Below, one piece after another: positions 53,097-62,600 of a DNA stretch of 64,000 nucleotides. The notes under the pieces were generated by a model. The model saw only the letters and a program-made list of their open reading frames with translations, did not search any database and was not told the origin of the DNA. The position numbers were made by a program, and so were the translations under genes. The stretch covers positions 55,774,679-55,838,678 of the forward strand of contig CM054154.1 of the NCBI GenBank assembly GCA_028751875.1. Direction: 5' to 3'. Position 1 is the first letter of the stretch, and each line of letters opens with the position of its first letter. The stretch is from Rapana venosa. Lineage: Eukaryota > Mollusca > Gastropoda > Neogastropoda > Muricidae.

Positions 53097-53298
53097 ACGC
53101 GTCGGCCAAAGCAGTGGACGCCGCCCCCCCCACCCCTGCAGGGAAGAAGGCCGGGGCGGGGGGGGAGGAGGAGGAGGAGAGGCGGGGGGGGAGGAGACCC
53201 CTGAGGGAACGATGGACATCGAGCTGGACATGGGCAAGCCAGAGATCATCCTGATCGAGGACCAGATGAACCTGCACACCAACGCCCTTGTTGTCGAT
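53097..53298 (+). CDS. VPS13A/C: VPS13 exon 23 of window, apparent one-base frameshift
   Basis: Acceptor CCCTGTCGCAG|ACGCG and donor GTCGAT|GTACGT. With the phase from exon 22 it reads DASAKAVDAAPPTPAGKKAG, an acidic run and RRGG, but TMDIELDMGKPEIILIEDQM and NLHTNALVVD lie in another frame. The 202-bp length is incompatible with phase +1 in and 0 out; one base is missing, most likely in the G8 run at about 53183-53191. The 3' half is clearly VPS13 (KPEIxxxED). Confidence 0.85.
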
Positions 53299-53329
53299 GT
53301 ACGTACGTCAGTCCGTCCGTCTGTCGTCT

Positions 53330-54160
53330 TCTTCTTCTTCTTCTTCGCTCTCTGGTGTTCCCTCCCTCCTTTCTTTCTTTCTTCCCTTCTTTCTTTCCTT
53401 CTTTCTTTCTTCCCTCCTTTCTTCCTTTCTTTCTTCCTCCTTTCTTCCTTTCTTCCTTCCCTTCTTTCTTTCTTCCCTCCTTTCTTCCTTTCTTTCTTCC
53501 CTCCTTTCTTCCTTTCTTCCTTCCCTTCTTTCTTTCTTCCCTCCTTTCTTCCTTTCTTTCTTCCCTCCTTTCTTCCTTTCTTCCTTCCCTTCTTTCTTTC
53601 TTCCCGTCTTTCTTCCTTCCCTTCTTTCTTTCTTCCTTTCTTCCTTCCCATCTTTCTTTCTTCCCTCCTTTCTTCCTTTCTTCCTTCCCTCCTTTCTTTC
53701 TTTCTTCCTTCCCTTCTTTCTTTCTTCCCTCCTTTCTTCCTTTCTTCCTTCCCTCCTTTCTTCCTTTCTTCCTTCCCTCCTTTCTTCCTTCCCGTCTTTC
53801 TTTCTTCCTTCCCTTCTTTCTTTCTTCCCTCCTTTCTTCCTTTCTTCCTTCCCTTCTTTCTTTCTTCCCTCCTTTCTTCCTTTCTTCCTTCCCTTCTTTC
53901 TTTCTTCCCTCCTTTCTTCCTTTCTTCCTTCCTCCTTTCTTCCTTCCCGTCTTTCTTTCTTCCTTCCCTTCTTTCTTTCTTCCCTCCTTTCTTCCTTTCT
54001 TCCTTCCCTCCTTTCTTCCTTCCCGTCTTTCTTTCTTCCTTCCCTTCTTTCTTTCTTCCCTCCTTTCTTCCTTTCTTCCTTCCCTTCTTTCTTTCTTCCC
54101 TCCTTTCTTCCTTTCTTCCTTCCCTTCTTCCTTTCTTTCTTCCCTTCTTTCTTTAGTGTT
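53330..54160. repeat. CCTTTCTTCCTTCCCTTCTT polypyrimidine array
   Basis: About 830 bp almost purely C and T: units of CTTTCTTTCTTCCCTCCTTT-CTTCCTTTCTTCCTTCC of 40-50 bp arranged in larger blocks. F/L/S/P frames on plus and K/R/E/G frames on minus (up to 533 residues) are artefacts. It begins about 30 bp after the exon 23 donor. Triplex-prone. Confidence 0.94.
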
Positions 54161-54328
54161 GTGATAATGGTCAAAATAATGATGATATTGATGATGAAGG
54201 TGGTGGTAGTGGTAGTAGTAGTCATAATCAAATAGTAATAGCACTGATGATGATGATGATGATGGTGATGAACTTCTGTCAAATGGACATCTTTCTCTCT
54301 CTCTCTCTTTCATTGCTCTCTCCCTCTC

Positions 54329-54374
<46 letters not shown>

Positions 54375-54670
54375 ACACACACGCACACACACACACACAG
54401 ACCCACATTAAAATCTGTTCCACTTTTCAGAAGAGTAGACCATTGTGAGAGTGTGAGTGTGTGTGTGTGTGATGTTGATATATATCATATTATATGTCTC
54501 TGGTTATGATATGATAACAAATGATGTGGTTGTTCCTAGTACAACAAACAACAGAGGAGCAAGTGCCGGGTGCTGGAATTATCATCATCATTCATTATTA
54601 TTATTAATATCAGTGTTATCATCATTATTGTTATTCATATTATTATGATCATCATCATCATCATTATTGC
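54161..54670. other. Intron with ATG, CT, CA and ATT simple repeats
   Basis: (GATGAT)n at 54245-54270, (CT)n and (CA)n at 54290-54398, a SINE type 1 fragment at 54400-54448 (ACATTAAAATCTGTTCCACT, CAGAAGAGTAGACCATTGTG) and (ATT/ATC)n at 54580-54668. Confidence 0.75.
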
Positions 54671-54672
54671 AG

Positions 54673-54789
54673 ATGATGCTGTCGTTCCGTATGCGGCAAA
54701 CGAGGGAGGAGCAGGTGCTGAGTGCTGGGATTTCCACGCTGCAGCTTTTCTCCTGTTCCTTCAACAACCGCCACAAACCCAACGCCAAG
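54673..54789 (+). CDS. VPS13A/C: VPS13 exon 24 of window
   Basis: Acceptor CATTATTGCAG|ATGATG and donor GCCAAG|GTGGGT. 39 codons, phase 0 both sides. MMLSFRMRQTREEQVLSAGI then STLQLFSCSFNNRHKPNAK: the pattern VxxxxL-x-LFxC-x-F(x)R is conserved in VPS13A/C. Confidence 0.94.
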
Positions 54790-54799
54790 GTGGGTTGTA

Positions 54800-54850
54800 C
54801 TCTGTCTGTCTGTCAGTCAGTCAGTCAGTCAGTCAGTCAGTCAGTCGGTC
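54800..54850. repeat. CTGT and GTCA repeat at the exon 24 donor
   Basis: CTGTCTGTCTGTCAGTCAGT continuing as GTCA to 54850. Confidence 0.88.
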
Positions 54851-55129
54851 GGTTGGTCATCTGTGGGGGTCTGCCTCTTTTCCTTCAGCCTGGCACACAT
54901 TCGGCCCTGTGGGGTTGCCGGGGTCGGTTTGCATAAACAGCATCCCCACCTTTTAGAAATTCTGTGCTAGGAATTCCCTCTTTTCTATCCCTCTGCTTGT
55001 TTCTTTTCTTCCTGCTGCTTTCTTCTCGTCTATTTTCAGCCTTCTTGGTCCATTCTTCTGCCTTTTTCTCCCCCCAGGAAGACTTCAAAGACAACCATTC
55101 TCTCCCATGCCGAAGTTGGATGTGCTGGG

Positions 55130-55605
55130 CCTGACTTGTCAGTTGCTTAATTAAGGGCAGTGCAGTGCATTTTCGCTGCCGTAACGGACAACACTAGTTG
55201 CTGTCTGGACATCTGACATGGAAGAAGAAGCAGCAGCAGCACTGCAGGTGTCTCCCTCCCTTCCTTCGCCAACAGCCTTCTTATGACACTTTTAAATCCA
55301 GTCTCAAGACATTTATTTCATACCTAAGATTTTCCTCTCCTGCTTCATCTCATAGCTTTTCCCTGCCTTCAACAGCCAAGATTCTATCGCCCTGCCAGGG
55401 TGTGTGACCTGTGTGTGTGTGTGTGTGTGTGTGCACGTGCATGCGTGTGTGCACATTTGGACTTAATGGAACTATTAGTTGTTACTGGTTGTATGACTGT
55501 GTGAGAATGAGTTGAGTGCAAGCGCTTTGATTTGTCTCTGCAAGATATACAGCGCTATATACATTCCATTTACTATTATTGTTATGATTGTTATGATGAT
55601 TATTT
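55130..55605 (+). mobile_element. Non-LTR retrotransposon 3' end (LINE copy 4)
   Basis: CTTATGACACTTTTAAATCC with FKSSLKTFISYLRFSSPASS in translation, a TG spacer and GAGTGCAAGCGCTTTGATTTG, GCAAGATATACAGCGCTATATACATTCC. The element resembles the copies at 2325, 3107 and 7840. Confidence 0.75.
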
Positions 55606-55632
55606 GGTGTGTGGTGTGGTGTGGTGTTCCAG

Positions 55633-55785
55633 GTGCTGATGCCCTGCGACATCAGCTTCCACAGCCACGCCAAGAACAGCAAGAACCCCCACATGGACGT
55701 CAGCATCAGCGACATCGTCCTCAACATCTCCCCGGCAACCATCGCCACCATGGCCGCCGTCTCCGCCGGCCTCAGTCCCCAGAAT
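55633..55785 (+). CDS. VPS13A/C: VPS13 exon 25 of window
   Basis: Acceptor GGTGTTCCAG|GTGCTG and donor CAGAAT|GTAAGT. 51 codons, phase 0 both sides. VLMPCDISFHSHAKNSKNPH then DVSISDIVLNISPATIATMA and AVSAGLSPQN: PC-x-I/L..., then I-x-D/E-x-x-x-x-SPxxxxxxxxxxxxL is the conserved VPS13A/C strand set. The next exon is not in the window. Confidence 0.95.
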
Positions 55786-55814
55786 GTAAGTGACCTTGAC
55801 CTTAATTAATGCCT

Positions 55815-58800
55815 GTGGGGGGTGGAGGTGGTGTGTGTCATGTGTAGAGTAGTAATAGTAGAAGGAGGAGTGTGGAGGTGGTGTGTGTCATGTGTAGAGT
55901 AGTAATAGTAGAAGGAGGAGTGTGGAGGTGGTGTGTGTCATGTGTAGAGTAGTAATAGTAGGAGGAGGAGTGTGGAGGTGGTGTGTGTCATGTGTAGAGT
56001 AGTAATAGTAGGAGGAGGAGTGTGGAGGTGGTGTGTGTCATGTGTAGAGTAGTAATAGTAGGAGGAGGGGTGTGGAGGTGGTGTGTGTCATGTGTAGAGT
56101 AGTAATAGTAGCAGGAGGAGTGTGGAGGTGGTGTGTGTCATGTGTAGAGTAGTAATAGTAGAAGGAGGAGTGTGGAGGTGGTGTGTGTCATGTGTAGAGT
56201 AGTAATAGTAGGAGGAGGAGTGTGGAGGTGGTGTGTGTCATGTGTAGAGTAGTTAATAGTAGGAGGAGGAGAGTGGAGGTGGTGTGTGTCATGTGTAGAG
56301 TAGTAATAGTAGGAGGAGGAGTGTGGAGGTGGTGTGTGTCATGTGTAGAGTAGTAATAGTAGGAGGAGGGGTGTGGAGGTGGTGTGTGTCATGTGTAGAG
56401 TAGTAATAGTAGCAGGAGGAGTGTGGAGGTGGTGTGTGTCATGTGTAGAGTAGTAATAGTAGTAGGAGGAGAGTGGAGGTGGTGTGTGTCATGTGTAGAG
56501 TAGTAATAGTAGGAGGGGAGTGTGGAGGTGGTGTGTGTCATGTGTAGAGTAGTAATAGTAGGAGGAGGAGTGTGGAGGTGGTGTGTGTCATGTGTAGAGT
56601 AGTAATAGTAGGAGGAGGAGTGTGGAGGTGGTGTGTGTCATGTGTAAATAGTAATAGTAGGAGGAGGAGGAGTGTGGAGGTGGTGTGTGTCATGTGTAGA
56701 GTAGTAATAGTAGGAGGAGGAGTGTGGAGGTGGTGTGTGTCATGTGTAGAGTAGTAATAGTAGGAGGAGGAGTGTGGAGGTGGTGTGTGTCATGTGTAGA
56801 GTAGTAATAGTAGGAGGAGGGGTGTGGAGGTGGTGTGTGTCATGTGTAGAGTAGTAATAGTAGGAGGAGTGTGGAGGTGGTGTGTGTTTATGTGTAGAGT
56901 AGTAATAGTAGGAGGAGGGGTGTGGAGGTGGTGTGTGTCATGTGTAGAGTAGTAATAGTAGGAGGAGGAGGAGTGTGGAGGTGGTGTGTGTCATGTGTAG
57001 AGTAGTAATAGTAGGAGGAGGAGGAGTGTGGAGGTGGTGTGTGTCATGTGTAGAGTAGTAATAGTAGGAGGAGGGGTGTGGAGGTGGTGTGTGTCATGTG
57101 TAGAGTAGTAATAGTAGCAGGAGGAGTGTGGAGGTGGTGTGTGTCATGTGTAGAGTAGTAATAGTAGTAGGAGGAGGAGTGTGGAGGTGGTGTGTGTCAT
57201 GTGTAGAGTAGTAATAGTAGGAGGGGGAGTGTGGAGGTGGTGTGTGTCATGTGTAGAGTAGTAATAGTAGGAGGGGGGAGTGTGGAGGTGGTGTGTGTCA
57301 TGTGTAGAGTAGTAATAGTAGTAGGAGGAGTGTGGAGGTGGTGTGTGTCATGTGTAAGTAGTAATAGTAGGAGGAGGAGTGTGGAGGTGGTGTGTGTCAT
57401 GTGTAGAGTAGTAATAGTAGGAGGAGGAGTGTGGAGGTGGTGTGTGTCATGTGTAGAGTAGTAATAGTAGGAGGAGGAGAGTGGATGGGGTGTGTGTCAT
57501 GTGTAGAGTAGTAATAGTAGGTGGAGGAGTGTGGAGGTGGTGTGTGTCATGTGTAGAGTAGTATAGTAGGAGGAGGAGAGTGGAGGTGGTGTGTGTCATG
57601 TGTAGAGTAGTAATAGTAGGAGGAGGAGTGTGGAGGTGGTGTGTGTCATGTGTAGAGTAGTAATAGGAGGAGGAGGGGTGTGGAGGTGGTGTGTGTCATG
57701 TGTATGAGAGTTAATAGTAGGAGGGGGGAGTGTGGAGGTGGTGTGTGTCATGTGTAGAGTAGTAATAGTAGGAGGAGGAGTGTGGAGGTGGTGTGTGTCA
57801 TGTGTAGAGTAGTAATAGTAGGAGGAGGAGTGTGGAGGTGGTGTGTGTCATGTGTAAGTAGTATAATAGTAGGAGGAGTGTGGAGGTGGTGTGTGTCATG
57901 TGTAGAGTAGTTATAGTAGAGGAGGAGAGTGTGGAGGTGGTGTGTGTCATGTGTTAGAGTAGTAATAGTAGTAGGAGGAGTGTGGAGGTGGTGTGTGTCA
58001 TGTGTAGAGTAGTAATAGTAGGAGGAGGAGGAGTGTGGAGGTGGTGTGTGTCATGTGTAGAGTAGTAATAGTAGGAGGAGGAGTGTGGAGGTGGTGTGTG
58101 TCATGTGTAGAGTAGGAGGGGTGTGGAGGTGGTGTGTGTCATGTGTAGAGTAGTAATAGTAGGAGGAGGGTGTGGAGGTGGTGTGTGTCATGTGTAGAGT
58201 AGTAATAGTAGGAGGAGGGGTGTGGAGGTGGTGTGTGTCATGTGTAGAGTAGTAATAGTAGGAGGAGGAGAGTGGAGGTGGTGTGTGTCATGTGTAGAGT
58301 AGTAATAGTAGGAGGAGGAGGAGTGTGGAGGTGGTGTGTGTCATGTGTAGAGTAGTAATAGTAGCAGGAGGAGAGTGGAGGTGGTGTGTGTCATGTGTAG
58401 AGTAGTAATAGTAGGAGGAGGAGTGTGGAGGTGGTGTGTGTCATGTGTAGAGTAGTAATAGTAGCAGGAGGAGAGTGGAGGTGGTGTGTGTCATGTGTAG
58501 AGTAGTAATAGTAGGAGGAGGAGTGTGGAGGTGGTGTGTGTCATGTGTAGAGTAGTAATAGTAGGAGGAGGAGAGTGTGGAGGTGGTGTGTGTCATGTGT
58601 AGAGTAGTAATAGTAGGAGGAGGAGTGTGGAGGTGGTGTGTGTCATGTGTAGAGTAGTAATAGTAGTAGGAGGAGGTGTGGAGGTGGTGTGTGTCATGTG
58701 TAGAGTAGTAATAGTAGGGAGGAGGAGTGTGGAGGTGGTGTGTGTCATGTGTAGAGTAGTAATAGAGTATGGAGGAGGAGTGTGGAGGTGGTGTGTGTCA

Positions 58801-59185
58801 TGTGTAGGTAGAATAGTAGATGGAGGAGGGTGATGTGTGGAGTATGTGGTGGGGTGTGGGTCATGTGTGTAGAGTAGTAATAGTAGGAGGAGGAGTGTGG
58901 AGGTGGTGTGTGTCATGTGTAGAGTAGTAATAGTAGGAGGAGGAGAGTGGGAGGTGGTGTGTGTCATGTGTAGGAGTAGTAATAGTAGGAGGAGGAGAGT
59001 GTGGAGGTGGTGTGTGTCATGTGTAGAGTAGTAATAGTAGGAGGAGGAGGTGGAGGTGTGTGGGTTTGTCAGTGTAGAGTAGTAATAGTAGGAGGAGGGT
59101 GTGGAGGTGGTGTGTGTCATGTGTAGAGTAGTAATAGTAGGAGGAGGAGGAGTGTGGAGGTGGTGTGTGTCATGTGTAGAGTAGG
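55815..59185. repeat. About 51-bp satellite GTGTGGAGGTGGTGTGTGTC-ATGTGTAGAGTAGTAATAGT-AGGAGGAG, about 3.4 kb
   Basis: About 65 units, very homogeneous, varying mainly in the AGG count (AGGAGGAG to AGGAGGAGGAGGAG) and in AGC/AGA/AGT at its start. It begins about 30 bp after the exon 25 donor. Decayed single-base changes cluster at 58750-58870 and 59040-59070. Minus frames (MTHTTSTLLLLL) are artefacts. Confidence 0.95.
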
Positions 59186-59479
59186 TGGAGGAGGACAGAA
59201 GGAAGGGGGGGAGGACAGAAGGAAGGGGAGGAGGACAGAAGGAAGGGGGGGAGGACATAAGGGGAGGATGTCTCGTCTGACAGACAACTGCCCAGTGTGG
59301 GAGTTCCTCCTCCCTTCTGATCTGGGCAACACATCATCAACTGTCGCTCTGTTGGTGGTGATGGTGGTGGTGCTGTTGTTGTTGTTGTTGTAGGGTTTTC
59401 TGAATACCATTGTGTTCACACCAGTACAGGACTTACCTATATTCTGGTGTGTGGAGACATTGTGTTAGTTTGTTGTGAG

Positions 59480-59526
<47 letters not shown>

Positions 59527-59640
59527 CGAGAGAGCATAGACATGTAAGGGAGGGAGCGTGTTAGCAAAGTATTTATAGTGATTGTATTTGTCTCAGAGAA
59601 AGAAAAGGTGTACATAAAAGAGAGAGAGCAAGTGTGTTAA
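59186..59640. other. Intron segment, no exon recognised
   Basis: GGACAGAAGGAAGGGGGGGA repeat (four units), then unique DNA with (GTTGTT)n at 59370-59392 and (GA)n at 59492-59530. No VPS13 block found. Confidence 0.6.
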
Positions 59641-62600
59641 CAAAGAGAGAGAGAATTTTAGCAAAATGTTTGTATTGATTGCATTTATCAGAGAGAGAAA
59701 ACAAAAAAGTGTGTGTTACAGCATTTGTCAGAGAGAGAGAGATAACGAACAAGTGTGTATTTACAGCATTTATCATAGAGAGAGATAATGAACAAGTGTG
59801 TATTTACAGCATTTATCAGAGAGATAACAAACAAGTGTGTATTTACAGCATTTATCAGAGAGATAACGAACAAGTGTGTATTTACAGCATTTATCAGAGA
59901 GATAACGAACAAGTGTGTATTTACAGCATTTATCAGAGAGATAACAAACAAGTGTGTATTTACAGCATTTATCATAGAGAGAGATAACGAACAAGTGTGT
60001 ATTTACAGCATTTATCAGAGAGATAACGAACAAGTGTGTATTTACAGCATTTATCATAGAGAGAGATAATGAACAAGTGTGTATTTACAGCATTTATCAG
60101 AGAGATAACAAACAAGTGTGTATTTACAGCATTTATCAGAGAGATAAAGAACAAGTGTGTATTTACAGCATTTATCATAGAGATAACAAACAAGTGTGTA
60201 TTTACAGCATTTATCATAGAGAGAGATAATGAACAAGTGTGTATTTACAGCATTTATCATAGAGAGAGATAATGAACAAGTGTGTATTTACAGCATTTAT
60301 CATAGAGAGAGATAACGAACAAGTGTGTATTTACAGCATTTATCAGAGAGATAACGAACAAGTGTGTATTTACAGCATTTATCATAGAGAGAGATAAAGA
60401 ACAAGTGTGTATTTACAGCATTTATCATAGAGAGAGATAACGAACAAGTGTGTATTTACAGCATTTATCATAGAGAGAGATAAAGAACAAGTGTGTATTT
60501 ACAGCATTTATCATAGAGAGAGATAACGAACAAGTGTGTATTTACAGCATTTATCATAGAGAGAGATAACGAACAAGTGTGTATTTACAGCATTTATCAG
60601 AGAGATAAGGAACAAGTGTGTATTTACAGCATTTATCAGAGAGATAACAAACAAGTGTGTATTTACAGCATTTATCATAGAGATAACAAACAAGTGTGTA
60701 TTTACAGCATTTATCAGAGAGATAAAGAACAAGTGTGTATTTACAGCATTTATCATAGAGATAACAAACAAGTGTGTATTTACAGCATTTATCATAGAGA
60801 GAGATAATGAACAAGTGTGTATTTACAGCATTTATCATAGAGAGAGATAATAAACAAGTGTGTATTTACAGCATTTATCAGAGAGATAATGAACAAGTGT
60901 GTATTTACAGCATTTATCATAGAGATAAAGAACAAGTGTGTATTTACAGCATTTATCATAGAGAGAGATAACGAACAAGTGTGTATTTACAGCATTTATC
61001 ATAGAGATAATGAACAAGTGTGTATTTACAGCATTTATCAGAGAGATAAAGAACAAGTGTGTATTTACAGCATTTATCATAGAGAGAGATAAAGAACAAG
61101 TGTGTATTTACAGCATTTATCATAGAGAGAGATAACGAACAAGTGTGTATTTACAGCATTTATCAGAGAGATAAAGAACAAGTGTGTATTTACAGCATTT
61201 ATCATAGAGAGAGATAATGAACAAGTGTGTATTTACAGCATTTATCAGAGAGATAAAGAACAAGTGTGTATTTATAGCATTTATCATAGAGAGATAACGA
61301 ACAAGTGTGTATTTACAGCATTTATCACAGAGATAAAGAACAAGTGTGTATTTACAGCATTTATCATAGAGATAACAAACAAGTGTGTATTTACAGCATT
61401 TATCATAGAGATAATGAACAAGTGTGTATTTACAGCATTTATCAGAGAGATAAAGAACAAGTGTGTATTTACAGCATTTATCATAGAGAGAGATAAAGAA
61501 CAAGTGTGTATTTACAGCATTTATCATAGAGAGAGATAACGAACAAGTGTGTATTTACAGCATTTATCAGAGAGATAAAGAACAAGTGTGTATTTACAGC
61601 ATTTATCATAGAGAGAGATAAGGAACAAGTGTGTATTTACAGCATTTATCAGAGAGATAAAGAACAAGTGTGTATTTATAGCATTTATCATAGAGAGATA
61701 ACGAACAAGTGTGTATTTACAGCATTTATCACAGAGATAAAGAACAAGTGTGTATTTACAGCATTTATCATAGAGATAACGAACAAGTGTGTATTTACAG
61801 CATTTATCATAGAGATAATGAACAAGTGTGTATTTACAGCATTTATCAGAGAGATAAAGAACAAGTGTGTATTTACAGCATTTATCATAGAGAGAGATAA
61901 AGAACAAGTGTGTATTTACAGCATTTATCATAGAGAGAGATAACGAACAAGTGTGTATTTACAGCATTTATCAGAGAGATAAAGAACAAGTGTGTATTTA
62001 CAGCATTTATCATAGAGAGAGATAATGAACAAGTGTGTATTTACAGCATTTATCAGAGAGATAAAGAACAAGTGTGTATTTATAGCATTTATCATAGAGA
62101 GATAACGAACAAGTGTGTATTTACAGCATTTATCACAGAGATAAAGAACAAGTGTGTATTTACAGCATTTATCAGAGAGAGAGATAACGAACAAGTGTGT
62201 ATTTACAGCATTTATCATAGAGATAACGAACAAGTGTGTATTTACAGCATTTATCATAGAGAGAGATAACGAACAAGTGTGTATTTACAGCATTTATCAT
62301 AGAGATAACGAACAAGTGTGTATTTACAGCATTTATCATAGAGATAACAAACAAGTGTGTATTTACAGCATTTATCATAGAGATAACAAACAAGTGTGTA
62401 TTTACAGCATTTATCAGAGAGAGAGATAACGAACAAGTGTGTATTTACAGCATTTATCAGAGAGATAAAGAACAAGTGTGTATTTACAGCATTTATCATA
62501 GAGAGAGATAAAGAACAAGTGTGTATTTACAGCATTTATCATAGAGAGAGATAATGAACAAGTGTGTATTTACAGCATTTATCATAGAGAGATAAAGAAC

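Larger units (their letters stand above)
384..55785 (+). other. VPS13A/C: VPS13A/C-like gene, internal part (25 exons, incomplete at both ends)
   Basis: VPS13 proteins are long rods of repeated beta-groove modules that carry phospholipids between membranes at contact sites (ER with mitochondria, lipid droplets or endosomes). Seen here: 25 exons with AG/GT borders whose peptides follow the order I recall for animal VPS13A/C, including LDLGHL, SPLHIL, VSGVLP, FVDNFQAAK, KAPVILVPQSS and EFLMTLADFFTKG. Intron phases agree across 22 of 24 junctions; the exceptions are exon 10/11 (two possible pairings) and exon 23 (apparent one-base deletion). The segment corresponds roughly to the second third of the protein, before the WD40-like/VAB and C-terminal ATG2-C/DH-L-PH regions; the N-terminal chorein domain is also outside. 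The A versus C subtype cannot be settled from this part. Intron sizes range from about 0.4 to about 6 kb, mostly tandem repeat. Confidence 0.93.

Noticed and set aside
59270..59345. Candidate exon DNCPVWEFLLPSDLGNTSS
   Set aside because: No VPS13 similarity, no convincing acceptor, short open stretch.
59393..59445. Candidate further exon GFLNTIVFTPVQDLPIFW after TTGTTGTTGTAG
   Set aside because: Phase 0 and an AG fit, but no similarity to the VPS13 part that should follow exon 25 and only a weak GTGTGTGG donor.
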